This document shows, piece after piece, positions 36,801-47,166 of a DNA stretch of 64,000 nt. The stretch spans positions 19,802,001 to 19,866,000 of the forward strand of contig NC_064826.1 of NCBI RefSeq assembly GCF_024166365.1. Reading direction: 5' to 3'. The stretch's first letter is position 1; each line of letters opens with the position of its first letter. Both the position numbers and the translations under genes were made by a program. Source of the DNA: Elephas maximus indicus. Lineage: Eukaryota > Chordata > Mammalia > Proboscidea > Elephantidae. The notes below the pieces were generated by a model, which saw only the letters and a list, made by a program, of their open reading frames with translations, made no database searches and was not told the origin of the DNA.

Positions 36801-38459
36801 CTTCATGCTTTCCGGAGGTAAGCCGGGTTTGATTCTTCTTGGGACATAACCGACAGATGTTTGGACTCCTGATCCTCTGATCCCACCTCCTTTTTCCTTT
36901 TTGTGCTCAGCATTTAGTGTTCTGGAAAGAGAGAAAACCACACAGCCTGAAAGAATCAGGATGTCAGGCGAGACGTCCGTTAGGTCCATCAGCACATTAT
37001 TTAATTCCTAAAATAAGGATGTCGCTTTCGGGTTCCATAAGAAAGCCTTAGCATGAAAGACTTGAGCAAAAGGATTTTGTGGCATTCTCAGACTCCCACA
37101 CAACTGACATTTTCTGGTGCAATTTACTTAATAGTGAAGCAGTCGAGAAAATGTCAGGTCCTCGTAATGTTGACCTCTACTTGGTGACCAGAGATTAGAA
37201 GAAAGTCAGGATTCTTTCCAGATTTTGGCTCGGCCCTACCATGCTAATGTGCCTTTTTCTGATGATCTGCACCTAGGTCTAAAAGTGTTAGCTCAGAAAT
37301 TTCCAGAAGGACTGATCACTGGTTCCCTGCCAGCATCCTGCCAACAGGCCTTTCCTCCTGGTTCTGCCCGGAAAAGATCCAGCCCCAAAGTGCCGCCCCT
37401 ACCAGCTGAGAACAAATGGAGATTGACCCCAGAAGACTTAAAAAAGATAGAATATTACCTGGAAGAGGCTCAGGGTCCTGCAGAAAATCCTAGTAAGATA
37501 TTGTGACCTTCAGAGAGAATGTTTTCTTCGGAGCTTGAGATTTTCGACTTTGAACACCACCTCAGCACATCACATGAAAAGTTTGATCTCTTATAATATA
37601 TTCAGATTCTTGGGGCACGTGTGTGTCGGGGGCGGGTGTAGGTGCTGTGGGGGTGGAGGCGATCCCCAATAGTGGCAAGTTTTAGGCATTGAGCACAGAC
37701 ATAGAGAAGAGAGTTCATCGGTCAAATACAGTGTGTATCTCAGGCACGGGTGAGAAGTTAAGCATGGCACCCCGGTTCCTTCTTGAAATGTTGTCATTTC
37801 CCTCTGCTACTTCTGAGCACTTGTCAGCCACTGTGAAATGCCCTTGTGGTTTGTCTTCCCACCTGACTCTTCTCTTTCCTTTAATCTCCCTTTACCATTA
37901 TCGTCTCCACCAGGGAACAAAGGGAGGAAAGACAGACAGGCTGGTTGGAGATAACGAAGAAGGAAAAATAAACTATCTGGGTTACTTCAGGAGCCCTGGT
38001 GGTGCAGTGGTTAAGAGCTCGACTGCTAACCAAAAGGGTCAGCAGTTGGAATCCACCACCTGCTCCTTGGAAACCCTATGGGGCAATTCTACTCTGTCCC
38101 ATAGGGTCACCATGAGTCAGAATGGACTTGATGGCAACGGGCTTGGTTTGGTTTTGGGTTTCCTTCTATCTCTGCCCTCCCCACCTTCAAGCTGATCTGA
38201 AGGATGAGGACTAAGTCATCATTAGCCTGAAAGTGGCTGTAGAATAAGACTTCATTAGCTTAAAAGTATACTTGGCAGATGGTGTCTGGAACGTTCCTGC
38301 AGCTCTGCCCCCTGCTTTCTTGCCCCCACAGGCTGGCTGAACCAAGCTAACTCCTCTGCAAGAGACTCCAGGGGTGGAAGAGACTCCAAGGTTCCTGCTG
38401 GCCCCCCGAACACCCGCTCCCTCGGCAGCGGCCCCCCACGAGGCAAGCCCTGGAAGTAA
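18855..38459 (+). CDS. CEP41: CEP41 (TSGA14), centrosomal protein of 41 kDa; nine coding exons, 5' end missing
   Basis: Coding exons read from GT/AG sites: 18855-18902, 24878-24939, 25873-25942, 32579-32723, 34989-35140, 35559-35626, 36703-36817, 37277-37492, 38332-38459 (TAA at 38457-38459). Their lengths (48, 62, 70, 145, 152, 68, 115, 216, 128) keep one open frame throughout. The product begins [15 protein letters not shown], matching the human protein from about residue 34, and ends GKPWK, so roughly 32 N-terminal residues are encoded upstream of the window. The exons from 34989 to 37492 encode a rhodanese-like domain containing [20 protein letters not shown] and a terminal [10 protein letters not shown]. 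At the active-site loop the sequence reads YDDDERLA, with Asp where a working sulfurtransferase has Cys, so it should be catalytically inactive, as in the known family. Known role: a basal body and ciliary protein needed for tubulin glutamylation through TTLL6 transport; human loss causes Joubert syndrome 15. It converges on CPA1. No frameshift or stop was seen, so the gene looks functional. Confidence 0.96.
19159..19374 (-). mobile_element. AfroSINE-type SINE, long form, diverged
   Basis: A-run then CCTTGTTGCCTTTGAGTC, reverse SINE body with the middle block, ending CACCACCCAGGGACC. It is more diverged than most copies here. Confidence 0.8.
19435..19948 (-). mobile_element. Complete MaLR-type solo LTR
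   Basis: Runs from TGTCTTAGTTATTTAGTGC to ATTCAATCCATAACA in + orientation. Flanks GAGCC (19430-19434) and GAGCT (19949-19953) are a 5-bp target duplication with one change. It lies in a CEP41 intron, antisense to the gene. Confidence 0.85.
19949..23105. other. CEP41 intron, mostly unassigned
   Basis: About 3.1 kb with no gene and no repeat that I can name with confidence. Short open frames here lack splice signals or similarity to anything I recognise. Confidence 0.4.
23106..24195 (-). mobile_element. RTE-clade (BovB-like) LINE, RT to 3' end
   Basis: On the - strand this reads through an RTE reverse transcriptase: [17 protein letters not shown], then a catalytic region YADN (usual YADD, last Asp changed), then [12 protein letters not shown] and a C-terminal region with [10 protein letters not shown] and [12 protein letters not shown]. 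It ends in an (AAC)n tail at 23106-23120. Frame breaks and an internal loss near 24100-24190 make it inactive. It lies in a CEP41 intron, antisense to the gene. Confidence 0.88.
26248..26410 (+). mobile_element. SINE trio, copy 1 (short form)
   Basis: GGAGCCCTGGTGGCACATTG to GGTAACAGGTTTTTTGG. Preceded by TATATGTGTACA; the same word recurs after it and after each of the next two copies. Confidence 0.9.
26421..26630 (+). mobile_element. SINE trio, copy 2 (long form)
   Basis: GGAGCCCAGGTCGCACAGTG to CAACAGGTTTGGTTTG, with the middle block GGGAGAAAGATATGGTAGCC. Preceded by TATATGTATAC. Confidence 0.9.
26644..26845 (+). mobile_element. SINE trio, copy 3 (long form, AAC tail)
   Basis: GGAGCTCTTGTGGCACAATG to GGCACACAACAACAAC, followed by ATATGTTCACA. 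This third copy has the RTE-like tail although its two neighbours have T-rich tails. Confidence 0.9.
27030..27200 (-). mobile_element. MIR relic
   Basis: Contains the MIR core in reverse (CACTTTACAGATGAGAAGCC) with flanking MIR-like sequence. An old mammalian tRNA-derived SINE. Confidence 0.65.
27201..28189. other. CEP41 intron, ancient repeat remnants possible
   Basis: About 27280-27420 resembles a widespread ancient mammalian repeat (GGCTTCCTGGAGGACAGTGC...GGGCCTTGAAGG), but I cannot name the family safely. The rest is unassigned, with no gene. Confidence 0.4.
28190..30540 (-). mobile_element. Old L1M-like remnants with a SINE inserted
   Basis: Reads as decayed C-terminal ORF2 of an old L1 on the - strand, for example around 28690-28900 and 29820-29960. 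Low-complexity A- and T-runs occur near 29277, 29540, 29788 and 30000. It is split by the SINE at 28911-29069. Confidence 0.6.
28911..29069 (-). mobile_element. AfroSINE-type SINE, short form
   Basis: AACCAAAAGCCAGACCCATT to GTAGCTCTTAACCACTGTGC, cut short of the usual CCACCAGGGCTCC start. Confidence 0.85.
30555..30753 (-). mobile_element. AfroSINE-type SINE, long form
   Basis: AAAACCAAACCCATTTCCAT to GTACCACCATGGCACCC, including the middle block (GATCTTTACGGAAGCAGAGT). Confidence 0.87.
30814..32231 (-). mobile_element. Complete hAT-Charlie (MER1 group) DNA transposon relic
   Basis: The 5' terminus reads CAGTTCTCAAACTGTTTGGT. The 3' terminus, read in reverse, is similar (ATTCTCAGAAAGTAGTTTG). 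Flanks TAGAACAT (30806-30813) and TAGGACAG (32232-32239) are an 8-bp target duplication with two changes, as expected for hAT. The piece is 1418 bp. A - strand segment at 31435-31106 encodes the hAT C-terminal dimerisation region ([22 protein letters not shown]). The N-terminal zinc finger and catalytic core are not recovered, so it is a deleted, dead copy. It lies in a CEP41 intron. Confidence 0.85.
32297..32510 (-). mobile_element. AfroSINE-type SINE, long form
   Basis: AACCAAAACCAAACCAGTTC to TGTACCACCCAGGGACTCCT, with the middle block. It ends only 69 bp before a CEP41 exon acceptor. Confidence 0.87.
32724..33960. other. CEP41 intron, no repeat named
   Basis: Noncoding. A short stretch near 33690-33860 loosely repeats the wording of 32730-32900 (TTTTCACTGCATTTTA..., then ...CCTCAGAAATAGAACTAG... 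against ...CCTTAGAAACAGAACTGG...), which suggests a local duplication of intron DNA. Confidence 0.45.
33961..34158 (-). mobile_element. RTE-clade LINE, 3' terminal fragment
   Basis: (TTG)n then TTAGGTGCTGTCAAGCCACT, colinear with the start of the RTE piece at 23106 for about 190 bp, ending in CTTCTTTTTCGCTGACCCTC. Confidence 0.85.
34256..34645 (+). mobile_element. AfroSINE-type SINE, long form, split by another SINE
   Basis: The head runs 34256-34370 and resumes at 34559 (TAGCCTAGGAAACCC...CAGCAATGGGGTTTTT). The split falls in the extra middle block. The inserted copy is listed separately. Confidence 0.88.
34371..34550 (-). mobile_element. Nested SINE inside a SINE, short form
   Basis: Opposite in orientation to its host. 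Flanked by AAAGATTA (34363-34370) and AATGATTA (34551-34558), a target duplication with one change. Starts with a (CAAA)n-like stretch, CCAAAAACAAACAAAC. Confidence 0.9.
35950..36395 (-). mobile_element. Old L1-like remnant in a CEP41 intron
   Basis: Shows the AATTTTCCC-like and TATAAATAAGGCTGCAGTGG wording common to old L1 3' regions, with long T-runs. Family assignment is tentative. Confidence 0.4.
36396..36510 (+). mobile_element. MIR relic
   Basis: TTTCCTCATCTGTAAAATGG is the MIR core, followed by GGTACT and ATAAGGATAAAAGAGC as in the MIR 3' half. It ends about 190 bp before the exon at 36703. Confidence 0.75.
37990..38156 (+). mobile_element. AfroSINE-type SINE, short form, in the last CEP41 intron
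   Basis: GGAGCCCTGGTGGTGCAGTG to TTGGTTTGGTTTTGGGTTTC. About 175 bp before the final CEP41 exon. Confidence 0.9.
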
Positions 38460-41400
38460 AGACTCCGTCTCTCTTAGTCAAATAAATGTTTCCCTCCTTT
38501 CGGAAGCCCTGAGCACTTCCCAGGTTGGTCATTTTGAGAAACTGCTCAGAGGAAAGACCACGACCTACGGGTACGCTAGGCCCCGTCGTCTCCCCACCTC
38601 CACCTTCTCCCCACATCCACTCGGGAAGGATCTTGGCAAGTAACCACCAAACCCAGAGGCCTGCCAGGCTCCAGTACCGTCCCTGTTGTTTACAGAATAT
38701 TTACATCTTTGAAACCGAGTAGGAAAAAAAAAAAAAGGTGTAATTTTTTTAGGCTTTTATTTGGTTTAATACGGTCCAGCGTCTCTGGTCGCTACCCGAT
38801 GTTGTTTTGTAAATATGTACGTCTGCTGGTTTGTTCTTCCCAACTCTCTTTTTCTCTCATTGCTCTGGTTTGACAAAGGGCTCCCCAAGCAGGCTTTCAT
38901 GACAATGACCTTGGAAGCTGTGCCAGCGCTGTGGACATTCTGAGGTCTAGGCAGCCCGTAGGCCCCACACCAGGTGTGGGCCCTTGCTCAGGAGATCTCT
39001 TCCAGCACACACTGAAGGCTTTGTCGGTGGCTGTGAGCATGGCTTGATTTTAAGATTCTGTAGAGTAACTCTCACCCTTCCTGAACCTTCCACCTCACTA
39101 CATGTTTTCCTGGATCCAGTCAAGGTGATGATATGCTTAGCTGCCCTAACACAGTTGAGGAGGGACCCTCCAGGAGAAGCCAGTCCTTTGTATCAGGGCT
39201 AAACCCACTTAGCGTCCCTCACTGCCGGGGGTTGCCCAGCTCGGGCTCATCCCTGTTAGCTGTGGAAACCGCACCCACTTGAAAACATCAGCCTCAGTGG
39301 GGCAATTGTGGGCACACTAGGTGAGGAGGGCTCCACAGCTCTTTGTCAGAGCAGACAACCCCTTAAACCCTTGCTTAAAAATACAGTATTAGTCTAATTG
39401 AGTAATTAGTGCAATTTTCTGCCTACTTTTCATTCTCACGACTGAGCTATGATTAGGAGGTTGTGATTATAGATTCTGATTTGGGCCGGAATTTTGAATC
39501 AGCGTTAATTGAATTGCTGGATGACTGACGTTCATTTCATTTAATTGGGGGAACAAAAGACTGCAGGTAAGGATGAGGAGCTCTGAAATCATAAGGAACA
39601 GAGCCTTGTTAATTTTTATGGTCTGTGATCTGTAGCTGCGATAAAGGACTAAGGAGTAAATTGTGCTCTTTGTCATGGCAACCAACTTCTGAAAAGCCAA
39701 CTGAAAATTGCCTGTCCTTAGGTGGTTACTGCTGCTGGATAAGATTTGCCTTAATGGTACTATTTTCTCGCCACCGGGGGAAAAAACATGGCACAGTATT
39801 TCTAACATGGGGGGAGGAGGGCTGTGTTTGTTAGAGAAATAAAGGCAATAAAGATCTCGTAGAGACATATGGAAAAATAACACTCAGATTCAGCCCGGTT
39901 CTCTTTTAGGATATGTTTATTCTTCTCTTCTACTTGATTTCCAAAGTGCAACATTTTCCGATGCTTTAGAAATCACACAAACCAGGGACATTGTTCAGAT
40001 GTCAAGCCGTGCCCAATTTTCCGCAAGATTCAAGAATCTTGTCGAGAATTTAGCCAACGTACACATAGCTTTAATGAGCAGCCTGTCATGTTTCCCCATA
40101 AATTTATTGCCTGAGAACTTAGTTCAGCCTTTCACTGATGCCAGAATGCTCTGGCGTTTTATTTTCTTTATAGTGTAGATAGAAAAATGCAAGCGTTTCC
40201 ACACTCAGCCTTCCCCCAGCAGAGACAAGATTTTCAGTCATTTTGGACACATACACGTCTTTAAGAAAAACATACTTTCCTCTGTAACAAAATTCTGGTT
40301 ACGCCATTTTAAAGTTGTCCGGTCAGGGCTTTAGACTTCCCCACCCAGTTCTAGTGCGAAAGTAAAATGGTGGCTCCTCTCTGGCCCTGTGCTGTGTTCC
40401 GTCTGCAAACACCACCAGGACGGTAGCAACGACTGTGTGTGTGTAGAAAGGCAGTTTAGCCAACCCTGTTAGCACTGCCTCATATTAACCCCTGAACGGG
40501 CAAGCTGAAGATATTTATGTGTATTGCTCTGCAGTACTTTGCCGTGTTGGCAAGGATTTTAAAGAACCACTCCACAAGAGACCTGTTTCGACTCTGCACT
40601 TTGCGTGTTAAATGTTGCTAGCAGATGTTTTCTACATGCTCGAGGTATTGCTTTTAATGTTCGACTTCACTAGTTTCTTCATTAGATTAATTGACATGTA
40701 TTATTTAAACGATCAGTGATATTTTGTGCAGTTATGAATGTCGACGATTAAAGTACCCTGTAATTAATGTGTTGTTTGCCTTCGATGTGCTGAAATCTAC
40801 CAATTTCTCTCTTCCTCTCTGTTGAGATGATTTGGGGGAGCCAGGTGAGCCTGATGTGATTTGAGAACGCACCTCTTATTGCTGCAACTCCCAGGAAGGA
40901 ATATGCATCCGGATCTAAGTGGACCGGGCAATAATGCCAGTTAGGGAGAGGGACCTCTGCTCTCCAGCCAGAAGACCTGAGGTTCTTTTCCTGCTCAGGC
41001 AGGGACCGTTGCCACCTTAAACAGATTGTACCGTGGCTTTCTGGTCAGTGTTTCTGGGGTTAACAAGTAGCCCCTGACTGGGAACTTGTGACCCCCCTGG
41101 ATAGAAGGGGCTTTGTCGAGGCACAGTTCCAGTGCTACCTGCTCAACAGTGATGGCCAGGGTTTTGACTAACAAGTTAAATGCTTTAAAGGGGTATGTAT
41201 GGAAAGGGAGGGAGGGAGGAAGGGAAAGAGAAAAAAAAGGAATGAAGAGGGGAAGGAGGAAGAAGAATATTACTCATTCAAAATCAAAAAGAACATTCTG
41301 GGCTGTCATAATGCCAGATTTAATCTACTGAAAGGCATAAAATGATTCAAATGGCCTAAAAGTGATTTTACTTTTTACCTGTAGTTTAAAACAAACAAAG

Positions 41401-42929
41401 CACAGAACCAACAGAATCGTATTGGACTTGGTATAAATCAGGATTAAAAGAGAACAAATAACGTCCATTAGTTGCTCAGGGATTCTTCCCGTGCTGCTCC
41501 TTAGATTATACAAAAATTATCAAGATTTTAGGCTACTCACCAAAAAAAACAGAACAAAACAAAAACCTTCTTTTCTCTAGTTCCCTCTTGGAATATAAGT
41601 GAAATCAGAGTCCTAGGCTGGGAAGAAACACGTAGGTGATTTTTCTTGTGTTGTTTTTCTGTTGTGTTATATCTTGGTTGTAGATTCTGTCTTTTACGTT
41701 ATCTGACTTTCTTAGGGGGTAAGTAATTTCTGTCCATGTGGGCTTACATCCACGACTCCCTACTCACTCCACACTGGAGGCAGTCATTAACCTTTCTTTT
41801 CCCCAGTTCCAGAATATTCTCAGTGTCTTTAATATGAGTTTATTTTATTTTATTTTTTTCACAATTCTTTTAAAGATCTAACTCCCATAATACATTTTTT
41901 TTTTCCCCAAGAACCATCAGAAACGTGGGTTGTAATTCATCAGTTTGATTATGTGGGCATGTCGAGTGCATCTATCCAGTTCAATTAATTTTTTAATAAG
42001 CCAATTTATTTTTCCTACAAAGGCAGTAAATAAGACATGCTGTGCTTCCAATATTCAGAATACATTTGAGTAGTAATGCTTTTCTGGAATTGTAGTCATT
42101 ATTGAAATTGTTATTACGGTGTCCTTAAATTGGTGCAGAGGTCAGTTATCGCATTAAATATGTACTGGGGGGGGGGAATTTGTCAGCCTTGAATTTTAAC
42201 AGAACAAGATACAGTGCACGGTGTTACGTGCCTTTACAAAACTCTGCTTGTCACCCCACGATCCCTTTATGCCTCTCTCCCCATGCTGATTCTCTTTGTT
42301 CCGAATGCAGAAGCAAATTCGCTTCACCTGTGTGATGCCCTGCAGTACCTGGTAAAGGGCACGGCCAACAGAAGCCATTTATTAAATGCTGTTGGCTGGT
42401 GGGCTACATTTCTTAGAGGATGTAAATGTGTCTCCCATTTGGAATCATTTTCACTGCGAGCTCCCAGGGGTGGAAATTGCCGACCCTGTTACAGTGGCGC
42501 TTGGCGAGTGTCTGTGAGGAAGTGAGTTGAGCCTGGGACTCTCTTACTCATTCACTGAGATTGAAGTCCAGCCTGGGAGGCCCACTGTGGTCTCCGTTTC
42601 ACACTGGCCAGCTTCTCTGGGGGTTGGGAAAGCGTGTTATCTTTTGTCCCCTGCTTCTGTAGCAGGGGCATTCATAGTCCTGAGAGCTTAAGGTCACCCT
42701 CTGCAGGAGGTACCCAGAGAGCTGTGGGGGCATTGTTAGCAGCCTGGCTTGTCTACAGTCCACCAGGCCTATTTTCACAGTGCCCTCAGGCTTGAAGTAG
42801 CCTTCAGAATTCAACAGATACAGGCTGCACACCATTGCAACCTGAGACTGGATTATTTTTCTGTTTCAAATCTTGAAGCTTTCCAGACAATAATACTATC
42901 GAACATTTATGGAGCAGTGTTTACTGTGT
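38460..42929 (+). other. Repeat-poor tract after CEP41, probable 3' UTR and conserved noncoding DNA
   Basis: No SINE, L1, RTE or LTR is recognisable in about 4.4 kb, against one repeat every kilobase or so elsewhere. It holds the candidate polyadenylation words at 38481, 39837-39854 and 40747, a GGGAGGGAGGAAGGGAAAG purine run near 41208, and a G-run at 42168. I see no further open reading frame with splice support. Confidence 0.5.
40747..40752 (+). terminator. Candidate CEP41 distal polyadenylation signal
   Basis: ATTAAA followed about 15-25 nt later by a GT-rich stretch (GTGTTGTTTG), 2.3 kb after the CEP41 stop and inside a long repeat-free tract. Alternatives are AATAAA at 38481, only 22 nt after the stop, and two overlapping AATAAA-type words near 39837-39854. 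Which one is used cannot be decided from sequence alone. Confidence 0.4.
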
Positions 42930-43101
42930 GGAGTCCTGGTGGCACAGTGGTTAAGAGCTGTGGTGGGCTACGGCCGCTGACCAGAAGGTCGGCAGTTCAA
43001 ACCCACCAGTCCCTCCTTGGAAACCTTACGGGTCAGTTCTACCCTGTCCTTTAAGGTCACTATGAGTCGGAATCAACTTGACAGCAGTGGGTTTGGTTTT
43101 T
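42930..43101 (+). mobile_element. AfroSINE-type SINE, short form
   Basis: GGAGTCCTGGTGGCACAGTG to GTGGGTTTGGTTTTTG. Flanks TTTACTGTGTG and TTTATTGTGTG look like the target duplication with one change. Confidence 0.88.
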
Positions 43102-43109
43102 GTTTTATT

Positions 43110-43310
43110 GTGTGCTGGGCGGTGTTTGTAGAGGCTTTATTACATGTATCAACGTACTCTCAATTCTGTGAGGTAGGCACCCCCCAGTTTTAGGTGGGGA
43201 AACTGAGGTTCAGGTAGAAATGAGGTAACTCGCCCTGAGTCGCTGAGCTGGTGCAGCGCAGAATTGTGGCTGCAGCCCGTGCTCTTTCAGCCGCTCTGCC
43301 CTTTGCTCCC
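43110..43310 (-). mobile_element. MIR relic
   Basis: GGGGAAACTGAGGTTCAGGT and CTCGCCCTGAGTCGCTGAGC are the reversed MIR core and its neighbouring section. Confidence 0.65.
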
Positions 43311-44880
43311 CACTTGGGGCGGCCCCAGCCATGTTCTACCTTGGCAATGCCTCCAGTTGATGAACAGAAATGTAACTCTCCCATGGCGGTTGGCTCCCCT
43401 TCCCTCCTCGGCACCTGGGATTCCACTTAAAGCTTTCCTCCTTGGCCAGCACAAAAGGCGATGTAAACTCACTGATTGAAACATCTGTTCGTGGGAACAT
43501 GTATTTCCACATTTCCGTTGTCTCTGTCCAGTGTCCAGTCTTGAAGGTGCTCCAGGGTTTCTGAGATCCGTTCTGTTTGTTAATGGACACCCAATGAGGT
43601 ATAATTTAAGGAATGAGAGTTATAAACTTTTAATTAGAGTGTAGGGAAAAAAAAGGCTGACCTATTCATTCAATAAACCATATTGATATGATTCGTGCCT
43701 GATCTCTTATTTCCTCTGTGGTGATGTTTCTGATTTATGCTGAAACATAAATTGTGTGAATTGGCTGTGGCCACAGGCCCGCGTTTCATGGAAGGAAACA
43801 GGCAAACCTCTGTGCTTCAGTCCACGTTAGTGGTGCCCAAATCCCATCACAGTCTTTTAGAAATGTAGCTGAACACCCTTAACTGTGGCTAAGCAGAAGA
43901 CTTTTAATTTTCTCCTTTTAGTTTGGCAGTAAACATTTGGCAGTCTCAGTCCCTGGGGCTGTTAAATGATGCTCACAGTTTGGCTGCCAAATCAATGCAG
44001 ACCCTGAGAGCTTTGGAAGAATTCGTTGCCCTTTGACAGGTTTTCGGATCTGACGAGTGCTCTGTGCTTTTTCCAGAGCTCCTTCTTGATCTGGCCAATT
44101 TGAATGTTATGGTTGGTCATGTCAGCTTCCGCTAAGTAGCATCTAGGTCATGGTATGTTCGCTGAGTGCTGTTTCTGTAGTCCTTGGAGAAAGAGGCCCT
44201 GTGCAGCTTCCAGCCCACCTGGGCCCACTTGCCCGTGTAAAACAATTGCCACGATGACAAACAGCTCTGCACTGGATCACTGCCAGTGAGGTCATATCTG
44301 GATTGGATTCAGTGACATTTCAGTTTTAACTTCAGGCCAACACCAAACAGCTAGACACGCATATCTGAATGTTAACTCAAGAGACCACCCACAGGGCTCT
44401 CATGGACCACCGATGGCCCACAGGTCACTTTGAGAATGATGTAGGATGGTTTAAGGAAAAAAAAATAAAAGGAGTTCTTTTTTAAAAATAAAGATTTTTC
44501 TAAAGGCCCCAGAGAGTTGGCAATAGCATGGTCAGTTTCCAAGGTGGCTATGAAACGAATGAGAGTGGAAAGGATTCTTGAGGTTTTCATCTGAATTATA
44601 GCAGCGTGCTCACAGGGGAGGGGCCCCCAGATGGGGACAAGAGTAACCCCTGTCCTTGGCGGTAACGCTGCTGCTTCCAGCTCTCTCTGGAGTGTTAGTT
44701 TTTCTGAAGGTAAAGCAAACTGCGTTCTTCTGGAGGAGATGGTGAGATACGATGCCATGATAGAATACATGAGTTTAGACACGTTATAAAAAAGAATCTG
44801 GGCAAAAATTAAGATGGCCATTTAGATGTCTGACATTGATAGTAAGTTGATTTTAAGTAACTTTCCACATGGGCTATCTG
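43311..44880. other. Intergenic, unassigned
   Basis: No gene, no named repeat. Several short open frames occur on both strands without homology that I recognise. Confidence 0.4.
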
Positions 44881-44884
44881 GTGT

Positions 44885-45900
44885 GTTTGAAATAGCTTTA
44901 TTGTTTTTTCTGATTATAAAAGTAATGTAGGCTTATTATAAGAAATTCAGGAAAGTATAAAGAGAAAAACTACCACTAGCCAAGGTAATCATAATTATCA
45001 TTTGGGGATATATCCTTCTAGGCTGTGTGTTTGTGTGTTTTAAAACAAAAATGAAATTCATACTCAGCATACTATTTTGTGGCCAGTTTTTTTTTTTTTT
45101 TAAACAGCTGTATTGAGGTATGTCACGTACCATAGAATTCACCCGTTGTAAACATACAATTTAGTGACTTTTAGTAAATTTACAGTTGTGTAAGCGTCAC
45201 CACAATCCAATTTTAGAACATTTCCATCATGCAGCCAGCTTCTTTCACTTAGTATATTGTGAACATTTTTTCATGTTAACACAGACCTTAATAGCTTCAT
45301 GATATTCCATTGTGTGAATGTGTCATAATTTAACCACTTCTAGACTGATATTCGGAAACCCTGGTGGCGTAGTAGTTAAGAGTTATGGCCGTTAACCAAA
45401 AGGTCGGCAGTTCGAATCCACAATGTGCTCCTTGGAAACACTATGGGGCAGTTCTACCCTGTCCTGTAGGGTCACTATGAGTCGGAATTGACTGCACTGG
45501 GTTTGATTTGGTTTGGTTTGGTTTTTATACTGATATTTAGGTATTTTCCGTTTTACTATTACAGTCTTGTACATAGGTATTTTTGAACTTGTCAAAATAT
45601 TTCTATAAAATCTTGCAAGTGGATTTTCTGGGTCAGAGAAGCAATACGTTTAAAACGATTTATTTTGCCAAATCGCCCTCCAGAAAGGTGGTGAAAATTT
45701 CTGTTCCCACCAGCAGTGTATGACAGCGTTTATTTATTCACACCCTCGATAACACCGACTCACCAGTCTTTTTATTCTTTGCCAGTCTGATGGGAGAAAA
45801 ATGATATATTTGTTTTTCTTTAATGCACATGAAATCACTTTTCATACATTTGTTGACTTTCTGTGTTTCTTCTTTTGGCAATTGCCTGTTTTTCTTTTGA
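44885..45900 (-). mobile_element. Old L1M-like remnant, split by a SINE
   Basis: TTTAAACAGCTGTATTGAGG and ACCATAGAATTCACCC parallel the old L1 3' sequence at 11455-11500. The part after 45530 continues as decayed ORF2 C-terminal sequence. Split by a SINE at 45353-45528. Confidence 0.65.
45353..45528 (+). mobile_element. AfroSINE-type SINE, short form
   Basis: GGAAACCCTGGTGGCGTAGT to a (GGTTT)n tail, bounded by the perfect 9-bp duplication ACTGATATT at 45344-45352 and 45529-45537. The first bases GGAAACC differ from the usual GGAGCCC. Confidence 0.92.
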
Positions 45901-45902
45901 AC

Positions 45903-46595
45903 TGTTGTTGTTAGGTACCACTGAATTGGTTCCGACTCATAGTAACCCTACGTACGACAGAACAAAACACTGCCCAGTCCCGTGCCCTCCTCAGGATTGT
46001 GGTTACGCTTGAGTGCACTGTTGCAGCCATTATGCCAATCCATCTCATTGAGAGTCTTCCTCTTTTTTGCTGACCCTCTACTTTACAAAGCAGGGACTGG
46101 TCCCTTCTGATAACGTGTCCAAAGCATGTGAGATGAAGTCTCGCCATCCTCGTTTCTAAGGAGCATTCTGGCTGTACTTCTTCCAAGACAGATTTGTTAG
46201 TTCTTCTGGTAGTCCATGGTATCTTCAACACTCTGCCAACACCGTAATTCAAAGGCATCAATTCTTCAGTTTTCCTTTTCATTTTTTTTTTTTTTTTTTG
46301 CATGCATATGAGGCGACTGAAAACACCATGGCTTGGATCAGGTGCACCTTAGTCCTTAAAGTGACATCTTTGCTTTTTAACACTTTAAAGAGGCCTTTTG
46401 CAGCAGACTTGCCCAATACAATGTGCCCTTTGATTTCTAGACTGCTGCTTTCATGGGCGTTGATTGTGTATTCATGTAAAATGAAATCCTTGACAGCTTC
46501 AGTCTTTTCTCTGTATATCATGATGTTGCTTATTGGTCTAATTATAGGATTTTTCTGTTCTTTATGTTGAGGTGTAATCCATACTGAAGGCCATT
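45903..46595 (-). mobile_element. RTE-clade LINE, 3' part
   Basis: Colinear with the RTE piece at 23106 from its tail ((TTG)n TTAGGTACCACTGAATTGG) to about CTTTATGTTGAGGTGTAATCC. A long T-run at 46281-46298 replaces part of the region, so there has been an internal change. The frames are broken. Confidence 0.83.
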
Positions 46596-47157
46596 TGAAA
46601 TACTAGGCCTTTTTAAAACCCCGTTTATGTATAAGAGCTCTTTTCCCCTCAAGGTTACTAATACTTTTTCATATATGTTGCAGTATTATCCAAAATTATT
46701 GTTTGTCTTTTAGTGTTCTGTTTTTATTTATAAATTAAAAATTTTTGCCCATAAATATGTAAAATATATAACTGCAAACAAAACGGAAAGCCCTTCCCAC
46801 ACTTGAAAATGTCAAGATAATAATAAAATTATTAACAACTTCCATGTATCCATTTAGCAATCATTTAATAAATACCTACTACGTGCCAAGCATTTGACCA
46901 AGAAGTGGGGATTAATTGAACAAAACAACATAATCCCAGCCTTCATAGAATGTGCATTCTGGTGCTTCACGCCTTGTCTTCAGCTTTCTTAAAACTGTTA
47001 CTTGCTCAGAGCCTTATTTTCTGAACGTCATCTCCAGGAGTTCAAAATAACTTGCATGGGTATTTCCAGCAAGCCTGCAGTATACAGATTATAAAACTTA
47101 TAAATTCATTAGGAAAAGTAGAGAGTATTCATTCAACAAATATTTGTTGGACCTCTT
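46596..47157. other. Intergenic, ancient repeat possible
   Basis: The stretch near 46855-46975 (TTAATAAATACCTACTACGTGCC... and ...TTCATAGAATGTGCATTCTGG) resembles a common old mammalian repeat 3' end. I cannot name the family safely. No gene. Confidence 0.4.
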
Positions 47158-47166
47158 TATGTCAAG

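Noticed and set aside
38481..38486. AATAAA 22 nt after the CEP41 stop as the main polyadenylation signal
   Set aside because: Such a short 3' UTR is possible but unlikely, and no GT-rich element follows at the usual distance. Kept only as an alternative.
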